Shown piece after piece: positions 28,169 through 36,778 of a DNA stretch of 64,000 nucleotides. Positions within the stretch are counted from its first letter, which is position 1. Every line of letters begins with the position of its first letter. The position numbers and the translations under genes are program-made. This stretch comes from JBNKHH01 sp050290245 (lineage in GTDB: Bacteria; Pseudomonadota; Alphaproteobacteria; Rhodobacterales; Rhodobacteraceae): the NCBI GenBank assembly GCA_050290245.1, contig JBNKHH010000087.1, positions 1 to 64,000 of the forward strand, written 5' to 3'. The notes under the pieces are model-generated. The model was not told where the DNA came from and made no database searches. It worked only from the letters and a program-made list of their open reading frames with translations.

Positions 28169-29074
28169 ATGAAAAGTCAGATCGCGCGCGATATAAGTTA
28201 CGCGCATTCGGCAGAAACCCGCAGCGGGCGCGCGGTCATCCGGGCAATGGAAAACGCGACTGGACGTCTGAGGCTGATCCGGCGTGCAGCCGGGTATGAT
28301 GCGGACGTGGAATCCGGGCTTGATTTCTGGGATGTGATGGTTGCGCGATACGGCTTATCGCTTGATGCGACACGCGGCGATCTGAGCGACATTCCCAAGA
28401 CGGGCCCGCTGGTTGTGGTCTCGAACCATCCGTTCGGCATCCTGGATGGCCTGATGATGGGTTATGTGCTCAATAAATCGCGCGGTGGCGATTTTCGAAT
28501 TCTCGCCAATCGGGTCTTCCGCAAGGCAACGGACCTGGATCGGGTCATCCTGCCTATCAGTTTTGATGAAACCAAGGACGCCGTCGCAACGAATATCGAG
28601 ACGCGTAGGCGGGCTCTGGCGTATTTGGCGGACGGCGGCGCAATCGGGGTCTTCCCCGGCGGAACGGTGTCAACCTCGGCGCGCCCGTTCTCCGAACCGC
28701 TTGACCCTGTCTGGCGGGCCTTCACAGCCAAGATGATCCTGAAGTCCAAGGCGACGGTCGTTCCTATCTGCTTCGAGGGGGCAAACTCGCGGCTATTCCA
28801 GCTTGCCAGCCATCTTCATGCGACCTTGCGCATGGGATTGCTGATTAATGAGTTCGGGCGCCGTGTCGACTCCGCGGTCAAGATCGCCATCGGAGGCCCC
28901 ATCTCGTCCGAAGAAATGTCAGAATTCAGCCGGAACCAAAAAGCATTGATGGACTTTTTGCGGGCCCGGACCTATGCCCTGTCGCCGAAGGACTTCGAAT
29001 CCCCGACCTATGGATTCGAGTTTGACGACAAACACAGGCAGGCTGGCGAAAATGGCCGTCGGAATATTCGATAG
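28169..29074 (+). CDS. Lysophospholipid acyltransferase family protein
   Basis: A 301-residue PlsC-like acyltransferase. The catalytic motif is NHPFGILDG with His87 and Asp93, the variant with five residues between His and Asp that is seen in the hemolysin-like branch rather than the classic HX4D. The second motif, FPGGTVS, is also present near 164, and a third P-x-x-x-x-G block ([12 protein letters not shown]). No clear membrane helix is seen, so it is probably a peripheral inner-membrane enzyme. Acyl acceptor unknown. The 3' end overlaps murI by 23 bases. Confidence 0.85.
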   Translation: MKSQIARDISYAHSAETRSGRAVIRAMENATGRLRLIRRAAGYDADVESGLDFWDVMVARYGLSLDATRGDLSDIPKTGPLVVVSNHPFGILDGLMMGYVLNKSRGGDFRILANRVFRKATDLDRVILPISFDETKDAVATNIETRRRALAYLADGGAIGVFPGGTVSTSARPFSEPLDPVWRAFTAKMILKSKATVVPICFEGANSRLFQLASHLHATLRMGLLINEFGRRVDSAVKIAIGGPISSEEMSEFSRNQKALMDFLRARTYALSPKDFESPTYGFEFDDKHRQAGENGRRNIR

Positions 29075-29864
29075 TGGACTTGGTGGACTGACGGTCTATC
29101 GGGCGGTGGCTGAGGAGCTTCCGGAACTGCCTGTCGTCTATTACGGCGACAATGCGCATACACCTTATGGGGTGCGCGACGCCGACGATATTTATGACCT
29201 GACAACCAAAGGTGTTCAGCGGCTGTTCGATGCCGGCTGCGACCTTGTGATCCTGGCCTGCAATACCGCGAGCGCTGCTGCCCTTCGGCGCATGCAGGAG
29301 GGCTGGGTGCCCGAGGGCAAGAGGGTGCTGGGTGTCTTTGTGCCTTTGATCGAGGCACTGACCGAGAGGCATTGGGGCGATAATTCTCCGCCGCGGGAAG
29401 TGGCCGTGAAGCACGTCGCGCTTTTCGCGACACCGGCGACGGTTTCGAGCCGTGCGTTCCAACGCGAGCTTGCCTTTCGGGCTATCGGCGTGGACGTCGA
29501 GGCCCAGGCCTGTGCCGGGGTCGTCGATGCGATCGAAGACGGTGACATGATCCTTGCCGAGGCGCTCGTGCGTTCGCATGTCGATGCCTTGAAGCGGAAG
29601 ATGCCCAACCCGGACGCGGCCATTCTGGGCTGTACGCACTATCCGATCGTCGAGGCGGACTTCCAGGCGGCGCTCGGGGCCGACGTAAAGGTCTACAGCC
29701 AGCCCAAGTTGGTGGCGGACAGTCTTTCCGACTATCTTGAGCGCCATCCCGAAATGCGCGGTCCGGGCAATGTGTCGATGTTCCTGACAACCGGGGACCC
29801 GCAACGCGTCAGCGATCAGGCCACGCGGTTCCTGCGACGACGAACGGACTTCCACGCCGCCTGA
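29052..29864 (+). CDS. murI: Glutamate racemase
   Basis: A 270-residue cofactor-independent racemase giving D-glutamate for peptidoglycan. The N-terminus [14 protein letters not shown] is canonical; the two catalytic cysteines lie in LACNTAS (Cys70) and GCTHYP (about 192). [10 protein letters not shown] is also typical. The start at 29052 is chosen because the protein then begins at the family N-terminus; earlier in-frame starts add 26 unlikely residues. It overlaps the acyltransferase gene by 23 bases, implying co-transcription. Confidence 0.95.
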   Translation: MAVGIFDSGLGGLTVYRAVAEELPELPVVYYGDNAHTPYGVRDADDIYDLTTKGVQRLFDAGCDLVILACNTASAAALRRMQEGWVPEGKRVLGVFVPLIEALTERHWGDNSPPREVAVKHVALFATPATVSSRAFQRELAFRAIGVDVEAQACAGVVDAIEDGDMILAEALVRSHVDALKRKMPNPDAAILGCTHYPIVEADFQAALGADVKVYSQPKLVADSLSDYLERHPEMRGPGNVSMFLTTGDPQRVSDQATRFLRRRTDFHAA

Positions 29865-29936
29865 TCCCGCGCTTGCGGGCAGTGATGTGGGTGTCGCCCA
29901 CGTACAAACCATTCAAGAGCTTCAAGGAGAGGGCAG

Positions 29937-30965
29937 ATGCCCCATAAAATCGCCATCCTGGGCGCGTCAGGCTATACCGGTGCAGAACTGGTCCGGCTGA
30001 TCGCGACGCACCCAACTTTCGAAATCGTGGCCCTGACCGGAGACCGCAAGGCCGGACAGCCCATGTCCGCAGTGTATCCCCACCTGCGTCATCTGGATCT
30101 GCCGGTTCTGACCAGGATCGAGGACCTGGACTATGACGGTGTTGATCTTGTGTTCTGCGCGCTGCCCCATGCCACCAGCCAGGCAGTTGTCCCGTCCATT
30201 CCCGCGCATGTGAAGGTCGTCGATCTCTCGGCGGATTTCAGGCTCAGTGACCCGGAAAGCTATGAGGACTGGTATGGCAAGCCCCATGGGGCAGTCGAGA
30301 CACAGAAACAGGCGGTCTATGGCCTGACCGAGTTCTATCGGCAGGACATTCGGGCGGCCCGCCTTGTTGCAGGCACGGGATGCAACGCGGCCACCGGCCA
30401 GTTCGCGCTGAGACCCTTGATTGAAGCCGGGGCTATTGATCTGGATGACATCGTGATGGACCTAAAGGCCGCAACCTCCGGGGCGGGCCGGTCGTTGAAA
30501 GAGCATCTTTTGTTTTCGGAGCTCTATGAGAACGTCAAAGGATATTCGATCGGCGGCACGCATCGTCACCTTGGCGAATTCGATCAGGAGTTTTCCAAAG
30601 TTGCCGGACGCGAGGTGCGGGTTCAGTTCACCCCGCATCTCGTTCCTGCGACCAGGGGAATTCTGTTGACGTGCTATGTCAAAGGCGATGCGGCAACGGT
30701 CCACGCGACGCTGGGCGCCGCTTACAAAGACGAGGTATTCGTCGAGGTGCTTCCGATGGGCGAAGTGCCCCAGATGAAGGACGTTCGGGCCTCGAATTTT
30801 TGCCATATCGGAATCGTGCAAGACCGGTTGCCGGGCCGTGCCACGATTGTCGCAGTTCTGGATAATCTGACCAAAGGATCGTCCGGGCAGGCCATTCAGA
30901 ACGCCAATCTGATGTTGGGAGAAGAGGAAACCAGCGGGTTGATGGGGGTGCCGGTCTATCCTTGA
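29937..30965 (+). CDS. argC: N-acetyl-gamma-glutamyl-phosphate reductase
   Basis: A 342-residue NADPH-dependent reductase in arginine synthesis. The nucleotide-binding start is [15 protein letters not shown], and the catalytic Cys is in [12 protein letters not shown], near 147. LSADFRL and the C-terminal GSSGQAIQN block are typical. AAGGAG lies about ten bases before the ATG. It stands alone after murI and before ccmE. Confidence 0.96.
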   Translation: MPHKIAILGASGYTGAELVRLIATHPTFEIVALTGDRKAGQPMSAVYPHLRHLDLPVLTRIEDLDYDGVDLVFCALPHATSQAVVPSIPAHVKVVDLSADFRLSDPESYEDWYGKPHGAVETQKQAVYGLTEFYRQDIRAARLVAGTGCNAATGQFALRPLIEAGAIDLDDIVMDLKAATSGAGRSLKEHLLFSELYENVKGYSIGGTHRHLGEFDQEFSKVAGREVRVQFTPHLVPATRGILLTCYVKGDAATVHATLGAAYKDEVFVEVLPMGEVPQMKDVRASNFCHIGIVQDRLPGRATIVAVLDNLTKGSSGQAIQNANLMLGEEETSGLMGVPVYP

Positions 30966-31082
30966 ATTCCGCGCTGGCGAGAGGATGGAAGGCCGGGCAG
31001 ACTCGGGCCGGTCGGGGCGGGCGATTCTGCCGCGTTGAAATTTTTAGCCAAGATCATCACATCATCCCTACGGAGGTGACAC

Positions 31083-31532
31083 ATGAAGGGTCTGAAGAAA
31101 CAACGCCGCGTCCAAGTTCTGGCGCTCGCCGGGCTATGTATTGTTGGCGTGCTTGCCGTGCTCTGGTTCTTGCCGAAAGATGCCTTCCAGTTCTTCCGCT
31201 CGCCGACCGAAGTTCTGGCCTCTCCGCCGCCCGAGGACGAGTTCTTCCAGATTGGTGGTCTAGTGGTCGACGGCTCGATGACTCCTGTTCAGGGCGTTTC
31301 GTTCCAGTTCGTGGTCACCGACGGCAACGCCGAGGTTCCGGTCATATATGTCGGCGACGACCCGGCTCCGGATTTGTTCGGTGAAGGGCAGGGTACGATT
31401 GCCAAGGGATATTACGTCGACGGTGTCTTTCGGGCGCGCGAGCTATTGGCAAAGCACGACGAAACCTACATGCCCGCAGAGGTGATCGACGCGTTGCGCG
31501 AACAGGGGGTCTATCAGGACCCGAACGGATAG
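31083..31532 (+). CDS. ccmE: Cytochrome c maturation protein CcmE (haem chaperone)
   Basis: A 149-residue membrane-anchored haem chaperone that carries haem from CcmC to the CcmF/H ligase. One membrane helix lies at about 12-30, and the periplasmic OB-fold domain ends in LAKHDETYMP, with the haem-binding His125 and nearby Tyr129. GGAGGTGA just upstream is close to the ideal ribosome-binding site. In most relatives ccmF follows at once; here a 1.9-kb lysis cassette separates them. Confidence 0.95.
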   Translation: MKGLKKQRRVQVLALAGLCIVGVLAVLWFLPKDAFQFFRSPTEVLASPPPEDEFFQIGGLVVDGSMTPVQGVSFQFVVTDGNAEVPVIYVGDDPAPDLFGEGQGTIAKGYYVDGVFRARELLAKHDETYMPAEVIDALREQGVYQDPNG

Positions 31533-31564
31533 TTTTCAGCCCGTTAACCGTCTGAGCGCAGGGT

Positions 31565-31589
31565 GCCCCGCATGAACTTGGTGCGGGGC
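31565..31589 (+). promoter_or_regulatory. Hairpin covering the start region of the muramidase gene
   Basis: GCCCCGCA (31565-31572) and TGCGGGGC (31582-31589) are perfect complements around a nine-base loop. The right arm ends one base before the muramidase ATG and contains the only G-rich stretch available as a ribosome-binding site, so the hairpin would hide it in mRNA. It has no T-run, so it is a poor terminator for ccmE. Confidence 0.55.
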
Positions 31590-31616
31590 CATGAAACACA
31601 TTTCTTCCATTGCTGA
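31572..31616 (+). other. Possible 14-codon upstream reading frame overlapping the muramidase start
   Basis: An ATG at the edge of the hairpin loop opens a 14-codon frame (MNLVRGHETHFFHC) that overlaps the first 26 bases of the muramidase gene in another frame. AGGG lies eight bases upstream, a better-placed ribosome-binding site than that of the muramidase itself. It could be a leader frame that controls lysis-gene translation or could be chance. Confidence 0.25.
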
Positions 31617-32202
31617 TGAAATCATCGCGCGGGAAGGCGGGTATGTCGACGACCCCGCTGATCCAGGGGGGGCGACGAAATATGGTGTCACCGTCCATAC
31701 ACTGCGCCGGCTTGGTCTTGATTTGACGGGCGACGGACGAGTCGATGCACGCGACGTGCGACGCTTGAGCAAGAGTGAAGCGCGCGGCATTTTCCTTGAG
31801 CACTATTTTCACAGGACCGGCATTTCGCGCCTTCCCGAGGCACTGCAACCATCCGTTTTCGACATGTACGTCAATGCTGGTAGCCAGTCAGTGAAACTGC
31901 TGCAGCGCCTTCTAAATGACATGGGGTTTCCTGCCGTTGCCGATGGAGTGATCGGTCCGGAAACGGTTGCGGCGGCAAAGGCTGCAGTACAGGCGGCGCC
32001 CAACCATATTGCCGACGCCTACGGGATTGCGCGGCGGAACTATTATTACCGGCTGGGCGATCGGCGCCCGGCCAGCCGCAAATATGCGCGTAGGAAAGAT
32101 GGCGGCAAGGGGGGATGGATACGGCGCGCCGAGACATTCATTTCGCGCCGCTATCACCTCACGGATGCGGAACATCGCGAAAGGACCCGCGCATGGGGCT
32201 GA
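31591..32202 (+). CDS. Holin-associated N-acetylmuramidase (GH108, GTA/phage-type endolysin)
   Basis: A 203-residue protein of the glycosyl hydrolase 108 group. The catalytic glutamate sits in REGGYVDDP (Glu15), followed by DPGGATKYGVT (24-34) and a C-terminal peptidoglycan-binding-3 region with FPAVADGVIGPETVAA. It has no signal peptide, as expected when a holin provides access to the wall. The related muramidase of Rhodobacter capsulatus is the lysis enzyme of its gene transfer agent. Holin-type genes follow with overlaps. The only in-frame start is at 31591, within a hairpin context. Confidence 0.85.
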   Translation: MKHISSIADEIIAREGGYVDDPADPGGATKYGVTVHTLRRLGLDLTGDGRVDARDVRRLSKSEARGIFLEHYFHRTGISRLPEALQPSVFDMYVNAGSQSVKLLQRLLNDMGFPAVADGVIGPETVAAAKAAVQAAPNHIADAYGIARRNYYYRLGDRRPASRKYARRKDGGKGGWIRRAETFISRRYHLTDAEHRERTRAWG

Positions 32203-32720
32203 TCGGAGACATCTTGCAGGTCATTTTCGGGGGGAACCGAAATGCGCTTCGTGAAACGGTCGAAGTTTTTCGTCCGAACGCCGAAGCCCAGGCCGTTCGT
32301 GACTCGCTGGGCCAATCTGCCGCGCTGGCGCAATTCGCTGCCGAGTTCACCCAGGCCCGCAAGAGCGGCTTCGACAGGTTGATGGATGCCATCAACCGGT
32401 TGCCGCGACCCATGCTGGCCCTTGGAACCCTAGGTTTGTTCGTCTCGGCAATGTTCAATCCTGTGTGGTTTGCACAGAGAATGCAGGGCATCGCGCTGGT
32501 GCCCGAGCCCCTTTGGTGGCTCATGGCAGTCATCGTGTCGTTCTATTTCGGCGCACGGCACCAGACGAAATCGCAGGATTTTCAGCGGGGACTGGCCATG
32601 GTCCTGGCAAATACGCCCCGTGTTGCCGAAAACATCCGCGGTCTTGAAGCCCCGACGGCGTTCGATCGCGAAGAACGAAACCAGGCCCTGGAGGATTGGA
32701 GCCGCGAAAATGGGCGGTGA
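32193..32720 (+). CDS. Holin-family protein
   Basis: A 175-residue protein beginning MGLIGDILQVIFGGNRNALRE, as in the holin proteins paired with GH108 muramidases. It has a charged N-terminal region and two hydrophobic segments at about 75-92 and 98-118, and ends in a charged tail. Holins form the membrane lesion through which the muramidase passes. It overlaps the muramidase gene by 10 bases and the next small gene by 11, so the genes are translated as one unit. Confidence 0.8.
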   Translation: MGLIGDILQVIFGGNRNALRETVEVFRPNAEAQAVRDSLGQSAALAQFAAEFTQARKSGFDRLMDAINRLPRPMLALGTLGLFVSAMFNPVWFAQRMQGIALVPEPLWWLMAVIVSFYFGARHQTKSQDFQRGLAMVLANTPRVAENIRGLEAPTAFDREERNQALEDWSRENGR

Positions 32721-32889
32721 TCTTCTTCTGAAGCTTGTCTCGGAACACGGTCCCTGGGTCATCCTGGTGTTCTTCCTCCTGTGGCGGGATGCGGAAAAGG
32801 ACAGCGCCACGCGCAAGGTGCTCGACAAGAACGCGGCTGTGCTGACCGAAATCGCGACCGTCATCCGTGAACGCATGCCAAGGAGTTAG
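32710..32889 (+). CDS. Small BhlA/UviB-like membrane protein
   Basis: A 59-residue protein. A hydrophobic stretch, VSEHGPWVILVFFLLW (about 10-25), is followed by an acidic/basic amphipathic helix. The HGPW-hydrophobic-WRDAEKD layout resembles BhlA/UviB small holin-like proteins of phages. The start lies 11 bases inside the holin gene. AGGAG at the end of its coding region serves the next gene. This gene is too short to be listed by usual cut-offs; the assignment is by pattern only. Confidence 0.65.
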   Translation: MGGDLLLKLVSEHGPWVILVFFLLWRDAEKDSATRKVLDKNAAVLTEIATVIRERMPRS

Positions 32890-32892
32890 ACG

Positions 32893-33021
32893 ATGATCCT
32901 GGGAGCATTGACGCGACTGCGTTGGTTTTTGGCCGGGCGGCGGCTGAGAAAGTCAATCGAACGCAACACCCTGGCGGCCGAGCAGTTGGATGCCGCAGTA
33001 CGAGAGGTAATGTCGAAATGA
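32893..33021 (+). CDS. Very small (42-residue) basic protein of the lysis cassette
   Basis: A 42-residue frame starting MILGALTRLRWFLAGRRLRK, with AGGAG seven bases upstream and a stop that overlaps the next start as ATGA. The N-terminal half could form an amphipathic or short membrane helix, and the second half is charged. The precise fit between two neighbours, with its own ribosome-binding site and coupling, supports a real gene. I recognise no family. Confidence 0.55.
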   Translation: MILGALTRLRWFLAGRRLRKSIERNTLAAEQLDAAVREVMSK

Positions 33022-33440
33022 GCAGGCCAATCATTCTCCTGTCGGCCGTGGGCCTGGCATTCCTGATCATGAACGAGTTCTTCGGTTTCGAGACGTCCTA
33101 CCGGATCGGCTATGGTGCATTCACCCTGATGGCCGCGATGATCTCTCTGACGTTTCTTTGGCTATGGGCCCGGCGTGCGACGCCTCTGGCCATGGGTATG
33201 TCGTTCGGCTGGGCCGGAGCGGCCAGCGTCATGGGGTGGTGGTGGAGTTTCAGCGCCTTGCACCAGCCGGACTGGATGGTGGAGAATCCAGTGCTACTGA
33301 TGTGCCTTTCCGTCTATTGTGTAGGTGCGATGCTGCATTTTCAGGTCATTGGCAGATCGTTCGGCCACCGCGAAAAGTTTTTTCTCCTGCCGGTTGGGGG
33401 AAGCGTGGTGGTGTCGGCGCTGGTCCATTTCCTGATCTGA
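33018..33440 (+). CDS. Predicted four-helix membrane protein of the lysis cassette
   Basis: A 140-residue membrane protein with hydrophobic segments at about 4-18, 32-49, 60-75 and 85-105, plus a hydrophobic end. Start at 33018 overlaps the previous stop by ATGA. No family is recognised. It may be an antiholin, a spanin-like partner or unrelated to lysis; position in the run is the only hint. Confidence 0.6.
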   Translation: MSRPIILLSAVGLAFLIMNEFFGFETSYRIGYGAFTLMAAMISLTFLWLWARRATPLAMGMSFGWAGAASVMGWWWSFSALHQPDWMVENPVLLMCLSVYCVGAMLHFQVIGRSFGHREKFFLLPVGGSVVVSALVHFLI

Positions 33441-33467
33441 CGAAAACTTGCTTGCGACCTCTCGTCT

Positions 33468-33482
33468 CGCGCCCTTGGCGCG
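33468..33482 (+). terminator. Short GC hairpin between lysis cassette and ccmF
   Basis: CGCGCC (33468-33473) pairs with GGCGCG (33477-33482) around CTT. It lies 28 bases after the cassette and 22 bases before ccmF. No T-run follows, so termination is doubtful; it could also mark the cassette boundary. Confidence 0.25.
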
Positions 33483-33503
33483 GGCGGTGGGGCGGAATAT
33501 CCT

Positions 33504-35480
33504 GTGACCATGATAGTTGAACTCGGTCACCTAACCTTGATTCTGGCGCTGCTGGTCGCGGCGCTGCAAACCGTCATTCCGTTGCTTGGGGCCCACCGGC
33601 GACGGCAATCGTGGATGGCCATGGCCGAACCTGCCGCGATGGCTCAGGCGGTTCTTCTGACCTTTTCCTTCTGTGCGCTGATGTATGCCTTCGTGACATC
33701 GGACTTTTCGGTACGGCTGGTTGTCCAGAATTCGCATACGCTCAAACCCATGCTGTACAAGATCAGCGGCGTTTGGGGGAACCACGAAGGGTCGATGCTG
33801 CTATGGTGCCTGATCGTCGCGCTGTTCGGCGCCCTGGTGGCCTTGTTCGGTGCCGGGCTTCCGCAAAGTCTGCGTGCCCGCGTCCTTGCGGTGCAGGGGG
33901 CGGTTGGCGTGGCTTTTCTAGGCTTTCTGATCTTTACGTCGAACCCCTTCATCCGTCTGGCGGCCCCTCCGATGAACGGCCAGGACTTGAACCCCATGCT
34001 TCAGGACCCCGGTCTGGCTTTCCATCCGCCGTTTCTCTACCTGGGCTATGTCGGTCTTTCGACGTCGTTTTCCTTCGCGGTCGCCGCGTTGATCGAGGGG
34101 CGTGTCGATGCCGCCTGGGGCAGATGGGTACGCCCCTGGACATTGCTGGCCTGGGTCATGCTGACCATCGGTATCGCGCTTGGGTCCTGGTGGGCCTATT
34201 ACGAGTTGGGCTGGGGCGGTTTCTGGTTCTGGGACCCGGTCGAAAACGCATCGTTCATGCCATGGCTGATCTCGGCAGCGCTGTTGCATTCGGCCATCGT
34301 GGTCGAAAAACGCGAGGCATTGAAGTCCTGGACGATCCTTCTGGCGATCCTGGCATTCGGGTTCTCGCTGATTGGTGCGTTCATTGTTCGATCCGGTGTT
34401 CTGACCAGTGTCCACGCATTCGCCAACGACCCCGAGCGCGGTGTGTATCTTCTCGCGATCACTGCAGTCTTCATGGGCGGTGCCTTGACGCTCTATGCAG
34501 CGCGCGCGGGTGAGATGCAGGCCAAGGGCGTGTTCGCGGTTGTAAGCCGGGAAAGCGCTTTGGTATTGAATAACGTCCTGTTGGCCGTCGCTGCCTTCGT
34601 GGTGTTCATCGGAACAATCTGGCCGCTGCTGGCCGAGATGCTCTGGGATCGAAAATTGTCGGTGGGTCCGCCGTTCTTTGATGCCGCGTTCACACCGTTC
34701 ATGATCCTTATCGCCGCCATCCTTCCGATTGGAGCGATCCTGCCATGGAAACGCGCCCGGCTTGGCCGACAATTGCGGTCGCTTTGGGGAGCGTTGGCCC
34801 TGGCATTTGCCCTGGCGGCCCTGGCATGGACCATCCAGACCGAAAAGACCGTGCTTGCGCCTGTTGGCGTCTTCCTTGGAAGCTGGCTGATTGTGGGAGC
34901 CGGTGTTGATCTGTGGGTACGCGTCGGGCGCGGAGGGGTGGCCGCCAAGTTTGGCCGGCTGATGCGGCTTCCGCGCGCGGACTGGGGGCGCGTGATAGCC
35001 CATGCCGGACTGGGGATCACTTTTGTCGGCATCGCCTGCATGACCGCGTGGCAGACCGAGGACATCCGCACGATGCACATGGGCGAGAGCTTCGCGCTTG
35101 GCAGCTACGACGTGACATTGGTAGATGTGCAAAAGTCGCGCGGTCCCAACTATTTCACGACAATGGCCGAAGTGGCGGTGAGTTCGAACGGGAATGAGGT
35201 CGCACGTCTTTTCCCCGAGGCCCGCGTCTATCCCGTCGCCGGTATGCCCACGACCGAGGCCGCAATCGACAATGGCGTATTTCGCGACATCTATCTGGTC
35301 ATCGGTGATCAGCAGACGGACGGCAGTTGGGTGGTAAGAAGCTATCTGAAACCTTTTGCCAATTGGATTTGGGCCGGTGCCATCATCATGTCGATCGGGG
35401 GCGGGTTCTCTCTGACAGACCGGCGCTTCCGCGTGGCTGCCGGCAAAAGGCGTGCGGCACCGGGGGTGCCTGCCGAATGA
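33504..35480 (+). CDS. ccmF: Cytochrome c haem lyase subunit CcmF
   Basis: A 658-residue polytopic membrane protein that, with CcmH, attaches haem to apocytochrome c. The tryptophan-rich WWD motif is seen as WAYYELGWGGFWFWDPVENAS (written here only in part: GGFWFWDPVE, near 240), and the histidines needed for haem are in the HPPFLYLGYVG region and the QMTP-free loops. About 13-15 membrane segments can be counted. A GTG at 33504 has GGCGGA at good spacing; ATG six bases downstream is also possible. The stop overlaps ccmH as ATGA. Confidence 0.95.
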   Translation: MTMIVELGHLTLILALLVAALQTVIPLLGAHRRRQSWMAMAEPAAMAQAVLLTFSFCALMYAFVTSDFSVRLVVQNSHTLKPMLYKISGVWGNHEGSMLLWCLIVALFGALVALFGAGLPQSLRARVLAVQGAVGVAFLGFLIFTSNPFIRLAAPPMNGQDLNPMLQDPGLAFHPPFLYLGYVGLSTSFSFAVAALIEGRVDAAWGRWVRPWTLLAWVMLTIGIALGSWWAYYELGWGGFWFWDPVENASFMPWLISAALLHSAIVVEKREALKSWTILLAILAFGFSLIGAFIVRSGVLTSVHAFANDPERGVYLLAITAVFMGGALTLYAARAGEMQAKGVFAVVSRESALVLNNVLLAVAAFVVFIGTIWPLLAEMLWDRKLSVGPPFFDAAFTPFMILIAAILPIGAILPWKRARLGRQLRSLWGALALAFALAALAWTIQTEKTVLAPVGVFLGSWLIVGAGVDLWVRVGRGGVAAKFGRLMRLPRADWGRVIAHAGLGITFVGIACMTAWQTEDIRTMHMGESFALGSYDVTLVDVQKSRGPNYFTTMAEVAVSSNGNEVARLFPEARVYPVAGMPTTEAAIDNGVFRDIYLVIGDQQTDGSWVVRSYLKPFANWIWAGAIIMSIGGGFSLTDRRFRVAAGKRRAAPGVPAE

Positions 35481-35923
35481 TCCGCGTGTTGGCTTTTTTG
35501 CTTGCCATGTCCGGTGCTGCATGGGCGGTGCAGCCGGACGAGGTTCTGGACGATCCGGCCCTTGAACAGCGCGCGCGCGAAATCTCCAAGGGGTTGCGCT
35601 GCCTGGTCTGCCGGAACGAGTCGATTGATGAATCCAACGCGGACCTAGCGAGGGATCTGCGTCTGCTGGTGCGCGAACGGCTCTCGGAGGGTGATAGTGA
35701 TGCTCAGGTGGTCGACTTTGTCGTCGCGCGTTACGGTGAGTATGTCCTGCTTAAGCCGCAAAACACGGGTGCCAATCTGATCCTGTGGTTTGCAGGCCCC
35801 GCGCTTCTGGTTTCCGGTCTGGCGATTTCGGTTCTCTATCTCAGACGGCGGCGTCCTAACTCGGGTGGGGACGAACTGACAGACGAAGAAAAGCAGACTT
35901 TGGCAAAGCTTCTTGACGACTGA
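35477..35923 (+). CDS. ccmH: Cytochrome c maturation protein CcmH
   Basis: A 148-residue thioredox-type membrane protein of the haem lyase. The signal peptide (about 1-17, ending AWA) is followed by the redox motif LRCLVC near 40-45, which reduces apocytochrome CXXCH cysteines. A membrane helix lies at about 103-120, and the C-terminal tail is charged. Start overlaps ccmF by ATGA. ccmI is not visible; the next gene is an unrelated hydratase. Confidence 0.95.
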   Translation: MIRVLAFLLAMSGAAWAVQPDEVLDDPALEQRAREISKGLRCLVCRNESIDESNADLARDLRLLVRERLSEGDSDAQVVDFVVARYGEYVLLKPQNTGANLILWFAGPALLVSGLAISVLYLRRRRPNSGGDELTDEEKQTLAKLLDD

Positions 35924-35941
35924 GACGTCGCGTTCGCCTTT

Positions 35942-35956
35942 ACCGAACCGTTCGGT
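35942..35956. promoter_or_regulatory. Perfect 15-base palindrome (TetR/PaaR-type operator candidate)
   Basis: ACCGAAC-C-GTTCGGT is a perfect seven-one-seven palindrome about 40 bases before the start of the PaaG-like gene. Spacing and sequence resemble operators of TetR-family regulators of phenylacetate and fatty-acid genes (ACCGA...TCGGT). No TetR gene is in the window. Confidence 0.6.
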
Positions 35957-35996
35957 TCACTTATGTGAGGTGGAGCGATGAAGAGGACGCGCCAAA

Positions 35997-36776
35997 ATGG
36001 AATACCAAACCATCCGCACCGAGGTCAGCGACGGCCATGCCCTGATCACATTGGACCGGCCTGACGTTAAGAACGCTCTGAATAAACAGATGCGGGCGGA
36101 ACTGCTGCACGCCATCCAGGAAGCAGCGCAAACTGTGCGCGCTATTGTCCTGACCGGCGCCGGAGATGCATTCTGTTCAGGGCAGGATCTGAGCGATCGG
36201 GCGAAGTCGATCACCTCAGCGAATCTGGAGCGCACGCTACGCGACGAATACATCCCGCTCCTGCGGGCGATTTTTGATTGCCCGGTTCCGGTCATCAGCG
36301 CGGTAAACGGGGCCGCTGCGGGTGCAGGGGCAAACCTTGCCCTGGCCGCGGACGTCGTCATTGCCAAGGAAAGCGCAGTCTTCCTGCAGGCTTTTACGCG
36401 GATCGGTCTGATGCCGGATGCCGGTGGCACCTATTGGCTGCCGCGTCAGGTCGGGTTTGCGCGCGCCATGGGGGCCTCTCTTTTTGCCGAGCCTATTTCT
36501 GCAAGACAGGCGGCCGAGTGGGGCATGATCTGGGAGGCTGTTGCCGATGAGGATTTCGAGGATCATTGGAAGAGCCGGGTCGACCAATTGTCCACCGGTC
36601 CGACCGTTGCCTATATGCAGACCAAGGCCGCAATGCGCGCCAGTTATGAAAATTCGCTGGAGGATCAACTGTTTCTCGAGGCCCGCTTACAGGGCAGATG
36701 CGGCAAGTCACGGGATTTCCGGGAAGGCGTCATAGCCTTCCTGGAAAAAAGACCGGCAGAGTTCGAAGGCCGATAG
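35997..36776 (+). CDS. Enoyl-CoA hydratase/isomerase, PaaG-like
   Basis: A 259-residue crotonase-fold protein. The oxyanion-hole segments are DAFCSGQDLSD (about 57-67) and NGAAAGAGANLAL (105-117), and the block GLMPDAGGTYWLPRQVG with EWGMIWEAV matches PaaG, the ring-epoxide isomerase of phenylacetate degradation. Other paa genes are absent, so a general hydratase role is also possible. A palindromic operator lies upstream. A shared terminator follows between it and gltA. Confidence 0.82.
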   Translation: MEYQTIRTEVSDGHALITLDRPDVKNALNKQMRAELLHAIQEAAQTVRAIVLTGAGDAFCSGQDLSDRAKSITSANLERTLRDEYIPLLRAIFDCPVPVISAVNGAAAGAGANLALAADVVIAKESAVFLQAFTRIGLMPDAGGTYWLPRQVGFARAMGASLFAEPISARQAAEWGMIWEAVADEDFEDHWKSRVDQLSTGPTVAYMQTKAAMRASYENSLEDQLFLEARLQGRCGKSRDFREGVIAFLEKRPAEFEGR

Positions 36777-36778
36777 GC

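Noticed and set aside
29866..29879. Hairpin CCCGC-GCTT-GCGGG after murI
   Set aside because: Short stem with no T-run and argC follows closely; could be chance in GC-rich DNA.
33918..35522. A 534-codon frame antisense to ccmF
   Set aside because: ccmF is clear on the plus strand; the antisense product is His/Gln/Arg-rich without any domain.
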